A stretch of DNA of 64,000 nucleotides from Pseudomonas sp. S31 (GTDB taxonomy: Bacteria > Pseudomonadota > Gammaproteobacteria > Pseudomonadales > Pseudomonadaceae), in assembly GCF_016648105.1 (NCBI RefSeq), contig NZ_JACVVE010000005.1:62001-126000 (forward strand), read 5' to 3'. The first letter of the stretch is position 1. Every line of letters starts with the position of its first letter. Shown piece after piece: positions 17,379 to 26,571 of the stretch. Under the pieces are notes generated by a model. That model was not told the DNA's origin. It did not search any database and was given only the letters and a program-made list of their open reading frames with translations. The translations under genes were made by a program, and so were the position numbers.

Positions 17379-19535
17379 ATGACATCCATGAACTCCTTAG
17401 CATCCACTCCGTTTCTCGTATCTGCGCTATGGCTTGCAATTGCTGACTCAAGCGCTTGCGCCGCAGAACCAACCTCAATTTCCCTACCCGCTAGCACCAT
17501 TGCTGCTGACCTCATTGCTGATGAGACGAGGCTCGGGCTTGATGTGCCTACCACTGCCGGAAGCCGCTTGGGGCTAAGCGCGTTGGAGACGCCCGCGAGC
17601 ACAACAGTTCTGACGGGAGAGAGCATTAGAGGCCACGGCGACACCACGGTGCAGGATGCTGTCGCGCGTAGTCCTGGCATTACGAATATTGGTGCTCCTG
17701 GTGATGGGGGGACTGCGCTGTCTGCTCGTGGGTTTACCGGGCAGGGCTCAGTGATGCAGCTTTTCGACGGTACTCGTCTCTATTCGGGCATGGGCTCGTC
17801 GACGTTTCCCGTGGATACCTGGTCAGTTGATCGTATTGACGTGCTTCGAGGCCCAGCCTCGGTGCTTTATGGAGAAGGCGCGACAGGGGCAGTGGTGAAT
17901 GTCATCCCGAAAAAGCCATTTGAGGGAGAAATCCGCAATCGGCTCCGCCTGGGTTACGGTTCGAACGACAGCAAGCAGAGGGCTTTAGACAGTGGCGGCT
18001 CACTGAGCGATGCATTTACATATCGATTGAACCTGAATCAGCTGCGTAGCAATGGATGGGTCGATCACGGCGATTCTCAAGGCAAATTCATTAGTGGCTC
18101 GCTTCGCTGGCAGGTAAACGAGGCGTTATCGCTTCAGCTGTCGCATGACTCCGGTGACCATACCCCGATGAATTACTTCGGTGTGCCACTCATTGATGGT
18201 CACTACAAGAGCAGTTTGCGGTACAAGAACTACAACATTGGTGGGGCTAAGCAGCATTACGATGACCAGTGGACGCGGCTTACCGCTAACTGGCAGATTT
18301 CCGATGCGGTCAGTTCAACCAACGAGCTGTATTACCTGAAGTCAAGGCGTCGATGGGCTAACGCGGAAAACTACAATTGGGACGCCGATGACCAAAAGCT
18401 ACTGCGTAGCGGATTCTATGGTATCAAGCATAATCAGGAGCAGGTGGGCGACCGACAGACTTTCACGATCCAACACTCCTTATTCGGGCTGAACAGTCAG
18501 AGTCTTGTAGGGTTTGATGTCAATCGTATTCGCTTCAAACTGACCAATAACTCACCTTACGACGATGTGGTGACGGCTGGCGAGCCGATCGATCTGCACC
18601 ACCCGAACCGGAACGGATTTCAAAGCGCTTCTGAATACCTACCGCTGTCTAAAAGCGTTACCCGTCAAGCTTCGTTCTTTGCAGAAAACAGGACTGAGCT
18701 TAGCGATCGCCTCTCAGTTATCACTGGCGTGCGCCGAGATTACGTAGACATTGATCGCGACGACCTAAGGGATGGATCAAGCTCCGGAAAGGATCTCATC
18801 GGAAACAACTGGAAGGTCGGCGTCGTCTATGAGTTAACGCCTGAGATGTCCATCTATGGTCAGCAGTCGACCAGCACGGACGGGGTAGGGGGGCTAATAA
18901 GCCTGAGCCCGAGTCAGCAGCAGTTTGACCTCGCCACCGCCCGGCAGACTGAAGTAGGCTTCAAGCAGATGTTTTGGGATCAAAAGGGCTCCTGGACACT
19001 GGCGGCCTATCACATTGTCAAAAAGAAACTCCTGACTGCAGATCCTCAATCGCCCGGGTCGTCTTTGCAGGTTGGGCAGCAATCCTCGAACGGGATCGAA
19101 GCCAGTCTGGATCTCCAATTGCCCTATGACTGGAAGCTCCAGGCAAATGCCGCTTTGGTCAAGGCGAAGTACGATGACTTTGATCAGGCGGTGTATGGCG
19201 TTGCGGTGTCACGCAGCGGCAACCGACCGGTGAACGTACCGCGCCGCACCGCCAATGTCTGGCTGGATAAGGCGTTTTCGCAGGATTTGAATGCTGGGGC
19301 GGGCCTGCGCTATGTCGATGCTCGCTATGCCGACATCGCGAACACGAACAAGCTTCCATCGTACACCGTCGTCGATGCTGCCGTTTCCTGGAAAGCCATG
19401 AAGAATACAACATTGGGCCTGCAGCTTAGGAATGTCTTCGACCGAGAGTATGCGAGCACGCAATACAACCAAGGGCAGCAGTGGATTCTGGGCGAACCTC
19501 GCTCCTTCTACCTGACTGGCGACATCGATTTCTGA
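17379..19535 (+). CDS. TonB-dependent metallophore receptor
   Basis: A 718-aa outer-membrane receptor with a signal peptide (cleavage near ACA-A, about residue 28). The plug domain includes VLTGESIRGHGDTTVQDAVARSPGITN and the sequence VDRIDVLRGPASVLYGEGATGAVVNVI typical of siderophore receptors. The barrel ends LGEPRSFYLTGDIDF with terminal F. There is no N-terminal signalling (STN) domain, so it is probably not a cell-surface-signalling receptor. ATGs at 17369 (other frame), 17379 and 17388 make the exact start uncertain. The next gene starts 3 bases after its stop. Receptor-ATPase-binding protein-permease is also the order of the zinc-responsive PA2911-PA2914 locus of P. aeruginosa. The substrate is unknown; a zinc-metallophore complex is the best guess because of the Zur-like box. 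Confidence 0.85.
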   Translation: MTSMNSLASTPFLVSALWLAIADSSACAAEPTSISLPASTIAADLIADETRLGLDVPTTAGSRLGLSALETPASTTVLTGESIRGHGDTTVQDAVARSPGITNIGAPGDGGTALSARGFTGQGSVMQLFDGTRLYSGMGSSTFPVDTWSVDRIDVLRGPASVLYGEGATGAVVNVIPKKPFEGEIRNRLRLGYGSNDSKQRALDSGGSLSDAFTYRLNLNQLRSNGWVDHGDSQGKFISGSLRWQVNEALSLQLSHDSGDHTPMNYFGVPLIDGHYKSSLRYKNYNIGGAKQHYDDQWTRLTANWQISDAVSSTNELYYLKSRRRWANAENYNWDADDQKLLRSGFYGIKHNQEQVGDRQTFTIQHSLFGLNSQSLVGFDVNRIRFKLTNNSPYDDVVTAGEPIDLHHPNRNGFQSASEYLPLSKSVTRQASFFAENRTELSDRLSVITGVRRDYVDIDRDDLRDGSSSGKDLIGNNWKVGVVYELTPEMSIYGQQSTSTDGVGGLISLSPSQQQFDLATARQTEVGFKQMFWDQKGSWTLAAYHIVKKKLLTADPQSPGSSLQVGQQSSNGIEASLDLQLPYDWKLQANAALVKAKYDDFDQAVYGVAVSRSGNRPVNVPRRTANVWLDKAFSQDLNAGAGLRYVDARYADIANTNKLPSYTVVDAAVSWKAMKNTTLGLQLRNVFDREYASTQYNQGQQWILGEPRSFYLTGDIDF

Positions 19536-19537
19536 AT

Positions 19538-20329
19538 ATGACAGGCGCCCTATTAACCATCAGAGACGTGGGCTGGACTTCGCCGAGGAGTGGTTCTGGC
19601 GTAGAGCCATTCATGCTCAAGAGCATCTACATGCGCATCGAGTCAGGCGAGTTCGTGGGGCTCATAGGGCCTAATGGAGGTGGAAAGACCAGCCTACTGC
19701 GCTGCGCCATGCGCTACAGCAAGCCTGAAAGTGGGCTGGTAGGTCTGGCAGGAAATGACCTGTGGGCGCAGTCGGCGCGATGGAGTGCCCAGCGAATTGC
19801 TGTCGTTGGGCAGGAGTTTCCTTCGGCGTTCGGCTTGAGCGTGCGGGAGCTGGTGGCAATGGGGCGCATTCCGTACCAACGGGGATTTCAGAGCGAAAGC
19901 GTCAAAGATCGGCAAAGGATTGATGATGCACTCGAAACCATGGACATCGTCCACCTTCAGCATCACGAGTTTGGGCTGCTCTCTGGTGGAGAAAAGCAGC
20001 GGACGTTGCTCGCCCGGGCGGTGACGCAAGATCCACAGGTACTCATCCTGGATGAACCTACCAACCACCTGGATCCGAAGCATCAGGTTGAGTTGCTGGC
20101 TCACGTCAAGAAGCTAGGCGTGGCGGTGATCGCGAGCCTTCACGACCTCAATCTAGCCGCAGTGTTTTGCGACCGACTGTACGTTATTAAGGATGGGCGG
20201 ATCGCTGCCCAAGGACGCCCGTGGGATGTCCTCACGCCGGATAATTTGCTCGAGATCTACGGCGTTGAAGCTTTAGTCGATGCGCACCCTCAAACCGGGA
20301 CGCCCCGTATTACTTGGAAAATCGCGTGA
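19538..20329 (+). CDS. FecE-type ABC transporter ATP-binding protein
   Basis: A 263-aa ATPase from ATG 19538, 2 bases after the receptor stop. Walker A is GPNGGGKTS (unusual Gly in place of the common Ala/Cys), the signature is LLSGGEKQRTLLARA, Walker B VLILDEPTNHLDP, and the H-loop SLHDLN. It is of the FepC/BtuD class that drives import of metal chelates through FecCD-type permeases. Its end overlaps the binding-protein start (GTGA). Confidence 0.88.
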   Translation: MTGALLTIRDVGWTSPRSGSGVEPFMLKSIYMRIESGEFVGLIGPNGGGKTSLLRCAMRYSKPESGLVGLAGNDLWAQSARWSAQRIAVVGQEFPSAFGLSVRELVAMGRIPYQRGFQSESVKDRQRIDDALETMDIVHLQHHEFGLLSGGEKQRTLLARAVTQDPQVLILDEPTNHLDPKHQVELLAHVKKLGVAVIASLHDLNLAAVFCDRLYVIKDGRIAAQGRPWDVLTPDNLLEIYGVEALVDAHPQTGTPRITWKIA

Positions 20330-21279
20330 AACCTATCTTTAGGCTGGCAGTTTTGATGGTCAGCTTGTCGGCTTCGATCAATGGCCAGGCGAGTTCATAT
20401 CCAGTCACCGTGAAAAGCTGCAACCGCAGTGTCGTTTTCACTCACCCACCTATGCGCGCGGTTAGCCAGGACGTGAATCTGACAGAGATGATGGTCGCCC
20501 TAGGGCTGCAGCCGCAGATGGTCGGCTATAGCGGCGTCACGGGCTGGAATAAACCCACCGCGGGATTGATGACAGCCCTCAAGGGATTGCCGGAGGTAGC
20601 CACGCATTATCCAACCGTCGAAACACTGCTGAACGTGAACGCAGATTTCTTCTTCGCTGGCTGGAACTACGGCATGAAGGTCGGAGGTGATGTCACGCCT
20701 CAGGCGCTGCAGCCTTTAGGTATCCAGGTTTATGAGCTGACTGAGTCTTGCTCGCTCATTGGGTCAAGTGCTGCGGCTAGCTTGGAGCAGGTCTACATCG
20801 ACGTGGCTAACCTCGGCAAAATCTTTGATGTCGAAGATCGGGCGCAACTGCTGATCACTGGCCTACGCAAGCGTCAGCAGGAGGTTGTTAATCGGGTGGC
20901 CGGAAAGAAGAAGCCTCGGGTGTTTGTATATGACAGTGGGGAGGATCGTGCCTTCACCGCGGGCCGACAGGCTATTCCTCAAGCTTTGATTGAGACCGCT
21001 GGAGGGCAGAACGTTATGGAAGACCTCAGTGCCAGTTGGACGCAGGTCGGATGGGAGAGCGTGGTGGAAGCAGACCCGCAGTACATCGTCATTGTCGACT
21101 ACGGTGAGCGAAGCTCGGCGGAGAAGATCCAATTCCTAAGCGAGAACCTCGCGTTGCAGTCTGTTGAGGCGATTCGAAACAAGCGATTCGCGGTGCTTCC
21201 CTACAGTGCCATGACGCCGGGAATTCAGAACGTCGATGCAATCGAAGCCTTGGCAACCGCGTTTGATGAGGTGCGATGA
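20326..21279 (+). CDS. Periplasmic chelate-binding protein (FepB/BtuF type)
   Basis: A 317-aa protein from GTG 20326, which overlaps the TGA of the ATPase gene. It has a signal peptide (cleavage near GQA-S, about residue 24) and a type III binding-protein fold: VKSCNRSVVFTHPPMRAVSQDVNLTEMMVALGL, then VETLLNVNADFFFAGWNYG, and a C-terminal VEADPQYIVIVDYG. It captures the metal-ligand complex delivered by the receptor. Ligand cannot be read from sequence. Confidence 0.82.
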   Translation: MKPIFRLAVLMVSLSASINGQASSYPVTVKSCNRSVVFTHPPMRAVSQDVNLTEMMVALGLQPQMVGYSGVTGWNKPTAGLMTALKGLPEVATHYPTVETLLNVNADFFFAGWNYGMKVGGDVTPQALQPLGIQVYELTESCSLIGSSAAASLEQVYIDVANLGKIFDVEDRAQLLITGLRKRQQEVVNRVAGKKKPRVFVYDSGEDRAFTAGRQAIPQALIETAGGQNVMEDLSASWTQVGWESVVEADPQYIVIVDYGERSSAEKIQFLSENLALQSVEAIRNKRFAVLPYSAMTPGIQNVDAIEALATAFDEVR

Positions 21280-22316
21280 TCATGACGCCGATCAAGACCC
21301 CGACTGCTTACGCTTGCCTCCTTGTGTTGCTCGCAAGCCTAATTGCGTTTGCTTGCTTATCTGCGCTCGCTATCGGAGCAGCACCGGTACCGCTCAAGGT
21401 CGCGTGGCAGGTCGTTCAAAGTCACCTATTTGGGGCTGAGCTGCTGGATGCCACATCTGGGCAGGATCACATCATCTGGTTGATCCGAGCGCCGAGAGTT
21501 GTCCTCGCTGTTCTCGTCGGAGCGGGACTCGCAATAGTTGGCGCTGCTCTCCAAGCTGTTACACGAAACCACTTGGCGGATCCGCATCTCTTGGGAGCGA
21601 CTTCCGGTGCAACTCTTGGAGCCGTCGTTGTTGTTATGTATGTGGGGGAGCTGTTGGGCCAATTCACTTTGCCGCTCGCCGCTTTTTTGGGGGCTTCAGC
21701 TTCTCTATTGCTTGTAATGGCAATCGCTCGGAAGCATGGCACTTTCACGAGTAATCGGCTGCTGCTGAGCGGTGTAGCGGTGTCGTTTGTGTTGATGGCT
21801 GCGGCTAATCTCGTGTTGTTTCTTGGCGATCATCGTGCGAGTTCATCAATTTTGTTCTGGATGATGGGTGGGCTTGGCGCGGCTCGCTGGGAGCTACTGT
21901 GGCTGCCGCTCTGTGTGATTGTGCTGGGAGGTCTCGCGCTTTGGGCGTGTGGGCGTTCACTGAATGCGCTTATGACGGGCGAACAGACGGCTGTCAGCTT
22001 AGGCGTGGACGTGCATAGTATGCGGGTCGGCGCATTTGTCATGACGTCGTGCATGACGGGTGTGATGGTCGCGCTAAGCGGGTCGATCGGCTTTGTGGGA
22101 CTCATGGTTCCCCACATGGCACGCCGGCTGGTGGGTGCCGAGCATCGTCGTCTAATACCCGTTTGCGGATTGCTCGGTGCTTTACTTGTGGTGTGTCTGG
22201 ATATGGCCGCCAGGACTTTGATTGCGCCTCAGGATCTGCCCATCGGTGTCGTCTCTGCAGCTATAGGGGGGGCCTTCTTCATTGTCATGATCTATCAGAG
22301 TAGAGCTGAAGCCTGA
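21276..22316 (+). CDS. FecCD-type ABC transporter permease
   Basis: A 346-aa protein with about nine or ten hydrophobic segments. Family motifs are present: IRAPRVVLAVLVGAGLAIVGAALQAVTRNHLADPHLLGATSGA at about residues 70-112 and GSIGFVGLMVPHMARRLVG near 270. ATG 21276 overlaps the TGA of the binding-protein gene. It completes the four-gene import operon; no dedicated terminator is obvious in the 150 bases that follow. Confidence 0.88.
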   Translation: MIMTPIKTPTAYACLLVLLASLIAFACLSALAIGAAPVPLKVAWQVVQSHLFGAELLDATSGQDHIIWLIRAPRVVLAVLVGAGLAIVGAALQAVTRNHLADPHLLGATSGATLGAVVVVMYVGELLGQFTLPLAAFLGASASLLLVMAIARKHGTFTSNRLLLSGVAVSFVLMAAANLVLFLGDHRASSSILFWMMGGLGAARWELLWLPLCVIVLGGLALWACGRSLNALMTGEQTAVSLGVDVHSMRVGAFVMTSCMTGVMVALSGSIGFVGLMVPHMARRLVGAEHRRLIPVCGLLGALLVVCLDMAARTLIAPQDLPIGVVSAAIGGAFFIVMIYQSRAEA

Positions 22317-22464
22317 TTTCCTAGGCAGGTGCGTAATAACGCTCGCAACGGTAGCTAAGAAATCGCCTTGTCTTGAACTCGTCTCCAATCGGAGCAATCG
22401 AATAGCGAAAAATTGGCGCTTTGGCCTACCTCTTGGCCATTCGCCCTGCTAGCTGACGTTCGTA

Positions 22465-23202
22465 TCATACACCGGTGCGATCTCGCCGCATCTGTGTGAC
22501 GAGGATGAAACGGTCATCTGGGTGCACAGTCTCAGAAACTGTCATCAATTGTCCATCACTGTCCCGGTACTGGCGAAGGATTTTGAGACCTGGAGATCCG
22601 GCATCTGCATCAAGTGATTGAGCCATCTCAGGAGAAAGTAAAACTGCCCGGACTTGCTGATCCACGACCGCAATCGCACGACCATAATGCTGCTCAATTA
22701 GGCTTGCGATTAGCTGCTCCGGATGCTCTCGGGCCAACTCGATTACGGTGGAGTAATCACGCTGTGCATACACGTCCGTCCAGCACATTGGGGCAGCGCC
22801 ATGCAGACGGTCAACCCGAATACTGGACACGCAAAAATAATGCTCGCCCGGCACCAAGCCCAATCGAGCAGCTTCACTAATGTCCGCGACAAAATGGCGG
22901 ACATTCTGTATTTCGCGCTGCTGCGTTTCAGCCAAGTAGGCTAGATCTGCTACGGACGCCAGCGAATGCGAGTATCCACCTTGTGGGCTGCTGGCCTCAA
23001 CACGGGTACCCACACGCTTTCTGCGAGACACCAATCCTTGACTTAACAACTGATTGATAGCCGCTCGCACGGTGTGTCGGCTGACCTCATACATGTCACA
23101 GAGCTCGAACTCCGTGGGAAGCAAGCTGCCCACCGGGTAGCGGCCCTTCGCGATCCCATCCATGAGATCCCTCGCTACTGCAGCGTAACGCGTTTCGTTC
23201 AT
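22465..23202 (-). CDS. GntR family regulator, HutC subfamily (UTRA domain)
   Basis: A 245-aa protein with an N-terminal winged helix (LLPTEFELCDMYEVSRHTVRAAINQLLSQGLVSRRKRVGTRV at about 27-68) and a C-terminal UTRA effector domain (VERLHGA-like region, VIELAREHPEQLIASLIEQHYG, LKILRQYRDSDGQLMTVSETVHP). It is divergent from the lyase gene at 23313, with 110 bases between them, so it very probably controls the lyase-dctA pair in response to their substrate. Confidence 0.85.
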   Translation of the reverse strand: MNETRYAAVARDLMDGIAKGRYPVGSLLPTEFELCDMYEVSRHTVRAAINQLLSQGLVSRRKRVGTRVEASSPQGGYSHSLASVADLAYLAETQQREIQNVRHFVADISEAARLGLVPGEHYFCVSSIRVDRLHGAAPMCWTDVYAQRDYSTVIELAREHPEQLIASLIEQHYGRAIAVVDQQVRAVLLSPEMAQSLDADAGSPGLKILRQYRDSDGQLMTVSETVHPDDRFILVTQMRRDRTGV

Positions 23203-23260
23203 ACCCTTCGTCAGCCTTCACGATTTCTGCGGTTGACAGTGTACCAGCATGGGCGCAAGA

Positions 23261-23290
23261 ATTATGTCCGTACATAAACATTATGTTCGT
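23261..23290. promoter_or_regulatory. Possible operator: repeated ATTATGTyCGT in the GntR/lyase intergenic region
   Basis: ATTATGTCCGT (23261-23271) and ATTATGTTCGT (23280-23290) are direct repeats 19 bases apart, lying 22-52 bases before the lyase start. A TTGACA at 23233-23238 could be a -35 element. The arrangement fits a regulator site for the divergent GntR protein. Confidence 0.4.
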
Positions 23291-23312
23291 CCAATAACAA
23301 CAGGATCCTCCC

Positions 23313-24668
23313 ATGTCCACCACCGTCTTCGATTCCACCCTTTTCCGTGACATGTTCGGTACTGCCGAGATGCGAGAAGTCTTCTCCGACAAGGCACTCA
23401 TCGAGCGATACATCGAGGTTGAAGTTGCTTTGGCAAAAGCTGAAGCACGTTGTGGGGTGATCCCCGTAGATGCGGCTGCGCAGATCGCGGAGCTGTCACG
23501 CTACGAATCCCTGGATCTGACTCTTATGCAGCATGAAACTGAGATCGTTGGCTATCCGATCCTGCCGCTTGTCGAGCAGCTGTCCAAGCTCTGTGGGGAG
23601 GCCGGGCGCTACGTCCATTGGGGAGCCACTACCCAAGACATCATGGACACTGCAGTTGTCCTACAGGTACGCGCTGCATTAGCCATCGTTGAGCGTGACG
23701 TAAAAGCGGTGCGAGGCTTGTTGGCGGATCTTGCCCAGCGCTACCGTGATACCCCGATGGCAGGTCGTACACATCTGCAGCACGCATTGCCAATCACATT
23801 CGGCTACAAATGCGCCGTCTGGCTCAGCATGTTCGATCGCCACGCGGAACGCTTAGTTGAATTGCGTCCACGCGTCGAAGTTGGCCAGTTCGCCGGCGCT
23901 GCCGGTACCTTGGCCTCTCTTGGCGAAAAGGGCTTGGAAGTGCAATCCGCACTGATGGCCGAGCTGAATTTGGGTGTGCCGCAGGCTACTTGGCATGTCG
24001 CTCGTGATGGTTTGGCTGAGACGCTCAACTTCTTAGGCTTGGTGACTGCATCGCTTGGTAAGGTGGCGCTGGACATCATGATGATGATGACTAGCGAGCT
24101 GGGCGAAGCCTACGAGCCCTTCGTTAAGGGCCGGGGTGCCAGCAGTACGATGCCGCAGAAGCGCAATCCCATCTCTTGTGAGCTGATGTATGCGGCTGCT
24201 AAAGGCGTTCGTCAACAAGCGGGGCTCATGCTTGATGCAATGATCCAGGACTTTGAGCGCTCGACTGGGCCATGGCAAGCCGAGTGGATCGCTATTCCAG
24301 AAGCATTCGCTCTGACAGCGGCGTCTCTTGGGCAGGCGCGATTCATGCTGGCAGGCCTGGATGTTCGCACCGAGCGTATGCGTAGAAATCTCGATATGAC
24401 TCAAGGTTTAATCGTCGCGGAAGCCGTCATGATGGGGCTCGCACCAGCGCTTGGTCGTCAGGTAGCTCACGATGTTGTCTACACGGCTTGCCGCATGGCC
24501 AATGATCAAGGGATCAGCCTCCTTGAAGCACTGAAGGCTCAAGGGGAAGCTACTGCGGAGCTCGACGTCAACACCCTCGAGCGTCTTTGCGACCCTGCCA
24601 ACTACTTGGGTCAAGCTCCCCAAATGGTTGACCGTGCGCTGTCGCAACCAGGATCAGTTTCTCGCTGA
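23313..24668 (+). CDS. Fumarase/aspartase superfamily lyase (PcaB/adenylosuccinate-lyase-like)
   Basis: A 451-aa enzyme with the three conserved superfamily regions: VHWGATTQDIMDT at about 101-113, GRTHLQHALPITFG at 151-164, and the flexible signature loop GASSTMPQKRNP at 275-286 that carries the catalytic Ser. Length and the loop sequence are closest to 3-carboxy-cis,cis-muconate cycloisomerase (PcaB) and its relatives, but no protocatechuate genes are nearby. Superfamily members usually eliminate fumarate from a succinyl adduct. The following gene is the C4-dicarboxylate carrier DctA and the regulator is divergent, so a dedicated catabolic route yielding or using a C4 dicarboxylate is likely. 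Exact substrate unknown. Confidence 0.75.
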   Translation: MSTTVFDSTLFRDMFGTAEMREVFSDKALIERYIEVEVALAKAEARCGVIPVDAAAQIAELSRYESLDLTLMQHETEIVGYPILPLVEQLSKLCGEAGRYVHWGATTQDIMDTAVVLQVRAALAIVERDVKAVRGLLADLAQRYRDTPMAGRTHLQHALPITFGYKCAVWLSMFDRHAERLVELRPRVEVGQFAGAAGTLASLGEKGLEVQSALMAELNLGVPQATWHVARDGLAETLNFLGLVTASLGKVALDIMMMMTSELGEAYEPFVKGRGASSTMPQKRNPISCELMYAAAKGVRQQAGLMLDAMIQDFERSTGPWQAEWIAIPEAFALTAASLGQARFMLAGLDVRTERMRRNLDMTQGLIVAEAVMMGLAPALGRQVAHDVVYTACRMANDQGISLLEALKAQGEATAELDVNTLERLCDPANYLGQAPQMVDRALSQPGSVSR

Positions 24669-24737
24669 CTTGCCTAGGGTCGGGCACCGCCCGGCCATCG
24701 CATTTGCTTTCTTTACAATAAAAATGAGAACGCAGCC

Positions 24738-26039
24738 ATGTCCCCAACATTGAAAAAGCCGCTGTATAAAGATCTCACCTTCCAGGTGGTAGCAGCGATG
24801 CTGATAGGCATTGCATTCGGCTTCATCGCTCCAGAACTTGCTGCTAAGTTCAAGATTCTAGGTGATATTTTTCTAAAACTCATCAAGACTGCCGTCGCGC
24901 CATTGGTGTTCTTCACCGTAGTGCATGGCATAGCCTCGGCTGGCGATATCAAACGGGTCGGGAAGGTGGGCTGGCGCGCCTTGGTCTATTTCGAAGTACT
25001 GTCCACGTTAGCGTTGGCGATTGGGCTCGTGTGGGGCAACCTGATTGGTATCGGTTCCGGCATGCATGGCGCTCATGCGAGTGGCGCAACCGCCGCTGCT
25101 GCGGACGCTGCAGTTGCGAAAGGCCACGCACCAACGTCGACCATGGACTTTATCTACGGCATATTCCCAGACAATTTTGTCGGTGCGTTCGCAGGTGGAC
25201 AGCTGCTTCAGGTGCTGGTGATCGCTGTGCTGTTTGGTTTCGCCTTGTTAGCACTCAAGCATGAGCGTCGCGAGGTGATTGAGGACGGCCTGAACCGTGT
25301 TTCGGAATGTTTCTTCGAGTTTATCAATCTGATCATGAAATTTGCACCCTTGGGAGCATTTGGATCAGTTGCCTATGCAGTAGGAAGTAACGGTGCGGCT
25401 GTTCTAATGTCGCTGGCTAACCTGGTAATCATGTTCTACTTGGCGGTTGCTTTTTTCCTTTTCGTTGTTTTAGGCGCAGTCTGCCGTCTCGCTGGTTTTA
25501 GTTTTTGGCGTTTCTTGATCTACATTAAAGATGAGATTTTCATCGTGCTGGGTACCGCGTCGTCGGAAAGTGCTCTACCGCGCCTACTTCAGAAGCTCGA
25601 GCGATTCGGGTGCTCTAAGCAAAGTGTAGGGCTGGTGCTGCCTACTGGCTACGCCTTCAACCTTGACGGAACATCAATCTACATGTCTTTGTGTGTTTTG
25701 TTCATTGCTAACGCTTACGGGGTGCCTTTGGGGTGGGAGCAGCAACTAGGTATCCTGGCCATCATGCTGGTGACTTCTAAAGGTGCGGCTGCAGTTTCAG
25801 GAGGAAGCTTTGTAGTATTTGCAGCTACAGTGACTGCCATAGGATCTTTGCCGGTGGAGGGCCTTGCATTGCTGTTCGGTGTGTATAGGTTTATGTCCAT
25901 GGCAATCGCGACTTGTAACACTATTGGTAATAGCGTAGCTACTGTGGTGGTAGCAAAGTGGGCAGGCGAGTTCCGCGAAGAGCAAGCCCGAGGTGAGTAT
26001 GCTCGCGTGCTGGGTCGCAATCCCAGTGCTGCGCTGTAG
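24738..26039 (+). CDS. dctA: C4-dicarboxylate:cation symporter DctA family
   Basis: A 433-aa member of the dicarboxylate/amino acid:cation symporter (DAACS) family. Conserved segments include FLKLIKTAVAPLVFFTVVHGIAS, TASSESALPRLLQKLERFG (serine-rich re-entrant loop), LPTGYAFNLDGTSIYMSLCVLFIANAYG and SKGAAAVSGGSFVVFAAT. It imports succinate, fumarate or malate, or possibly an aspartate-like compound. It lies 69 bases after the lyase gene on the same strand, presumably the same operon. It is likely an accessory paralogue of the core dctA. Confidence 0.88.
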   Translation: MSPTLKKPLYKDLTFQVVAAMLIGIAFGFIAPELAAKFKILGDIFLKLIKTAVAPLVFFTVVHGIASAGDIKRVGKVGWRALVYFEVLSTLALAIGLVWGNLIGIGSGMHGAHASGATAAAADAAVAKGHAPTSTMDFIYGIFPDNFVGAFAGGQLLQVLVIAVLFGFALLALKHERREVIEDGLNRVSECFFEFINLIMKFAPLGAFGSVAYAVGSNGAAVLMSLANLVIMFYLAVAFFLFVVLGAVCRLAGFSFWRFLIYIKDEIFIVLGTASSESALPRLLQKLERFGCSKQSVGLVLPTGYAFNLDGTSIYMSLCVLFIANAYGVPLGWEQQLGILAIMLVTSKGAAAVSGGSFVVFAATVTAIGSLPVEGLALLFGVYRFMSMAIATCNTIGNSVATVVVAKWAGEFREEQARGEYARVLGRNPSAAL

Positions 26040-26571
26040 TTCAACGTATTAGGGCTGAAAACTGTTGTTGGTTTTATTGTGTCGCGGCTACCTTGGATCA
26101 GTTCTAGAACGAACTATTTAAGGAGGGTCGCGGCACAATCGTTGGTTTCGAGATTTGCTGAGTACTAGTCCAGTATATAGAACAGCTGGCCGGAAAACTA
26201 ATGTGGGTGTTCAATCGCGACTTTATCGGCGAGTAGATATTGAAGATTGAGAGTTAGGCCAAGTCAGTTTTTATTTTTAACTAGAACAAGAAAAGTCCGG
26301 CTGAGAAAATTTACAACTCCTGGATCCGGCGCTTTTCCTTTGCTGAGTTATGTGCCGGATTTCATTCTGGCTGCCGTTTTTATTGGAAGCTGCTTGCGCT
26401 GTCGTTGGACGAGATTTTCCCCTTGATATTTTGTTACTGGATCGAACTGCTGTTTTTCAGCTAACTGACCAGAGAGCAGAAGTCAGCTAGCTGGGCCTTG
26501 GACTTGAGCGGCGGATTACGCCCTGATGTATTGGGCGCGTATGCTGTCCTAGCATTATTTTATATGACGAC
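26040..26571. other. Gene-free stretch between dctA and a convergent GlxA-type gene
   Basis: About 530 AT-rich bases with no plausible coding frame. Imperfect inverted arms (ATTGTGTCGCG near 26077 and CGCGGCACAAT near 26131) could form a long hairpin of 10 matches in 11. A second pair (ATCCGGC and GCCGGAT near 26324-26360) is also present. These may be terminators or remnants of a lost element. Confidence 0.3.
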
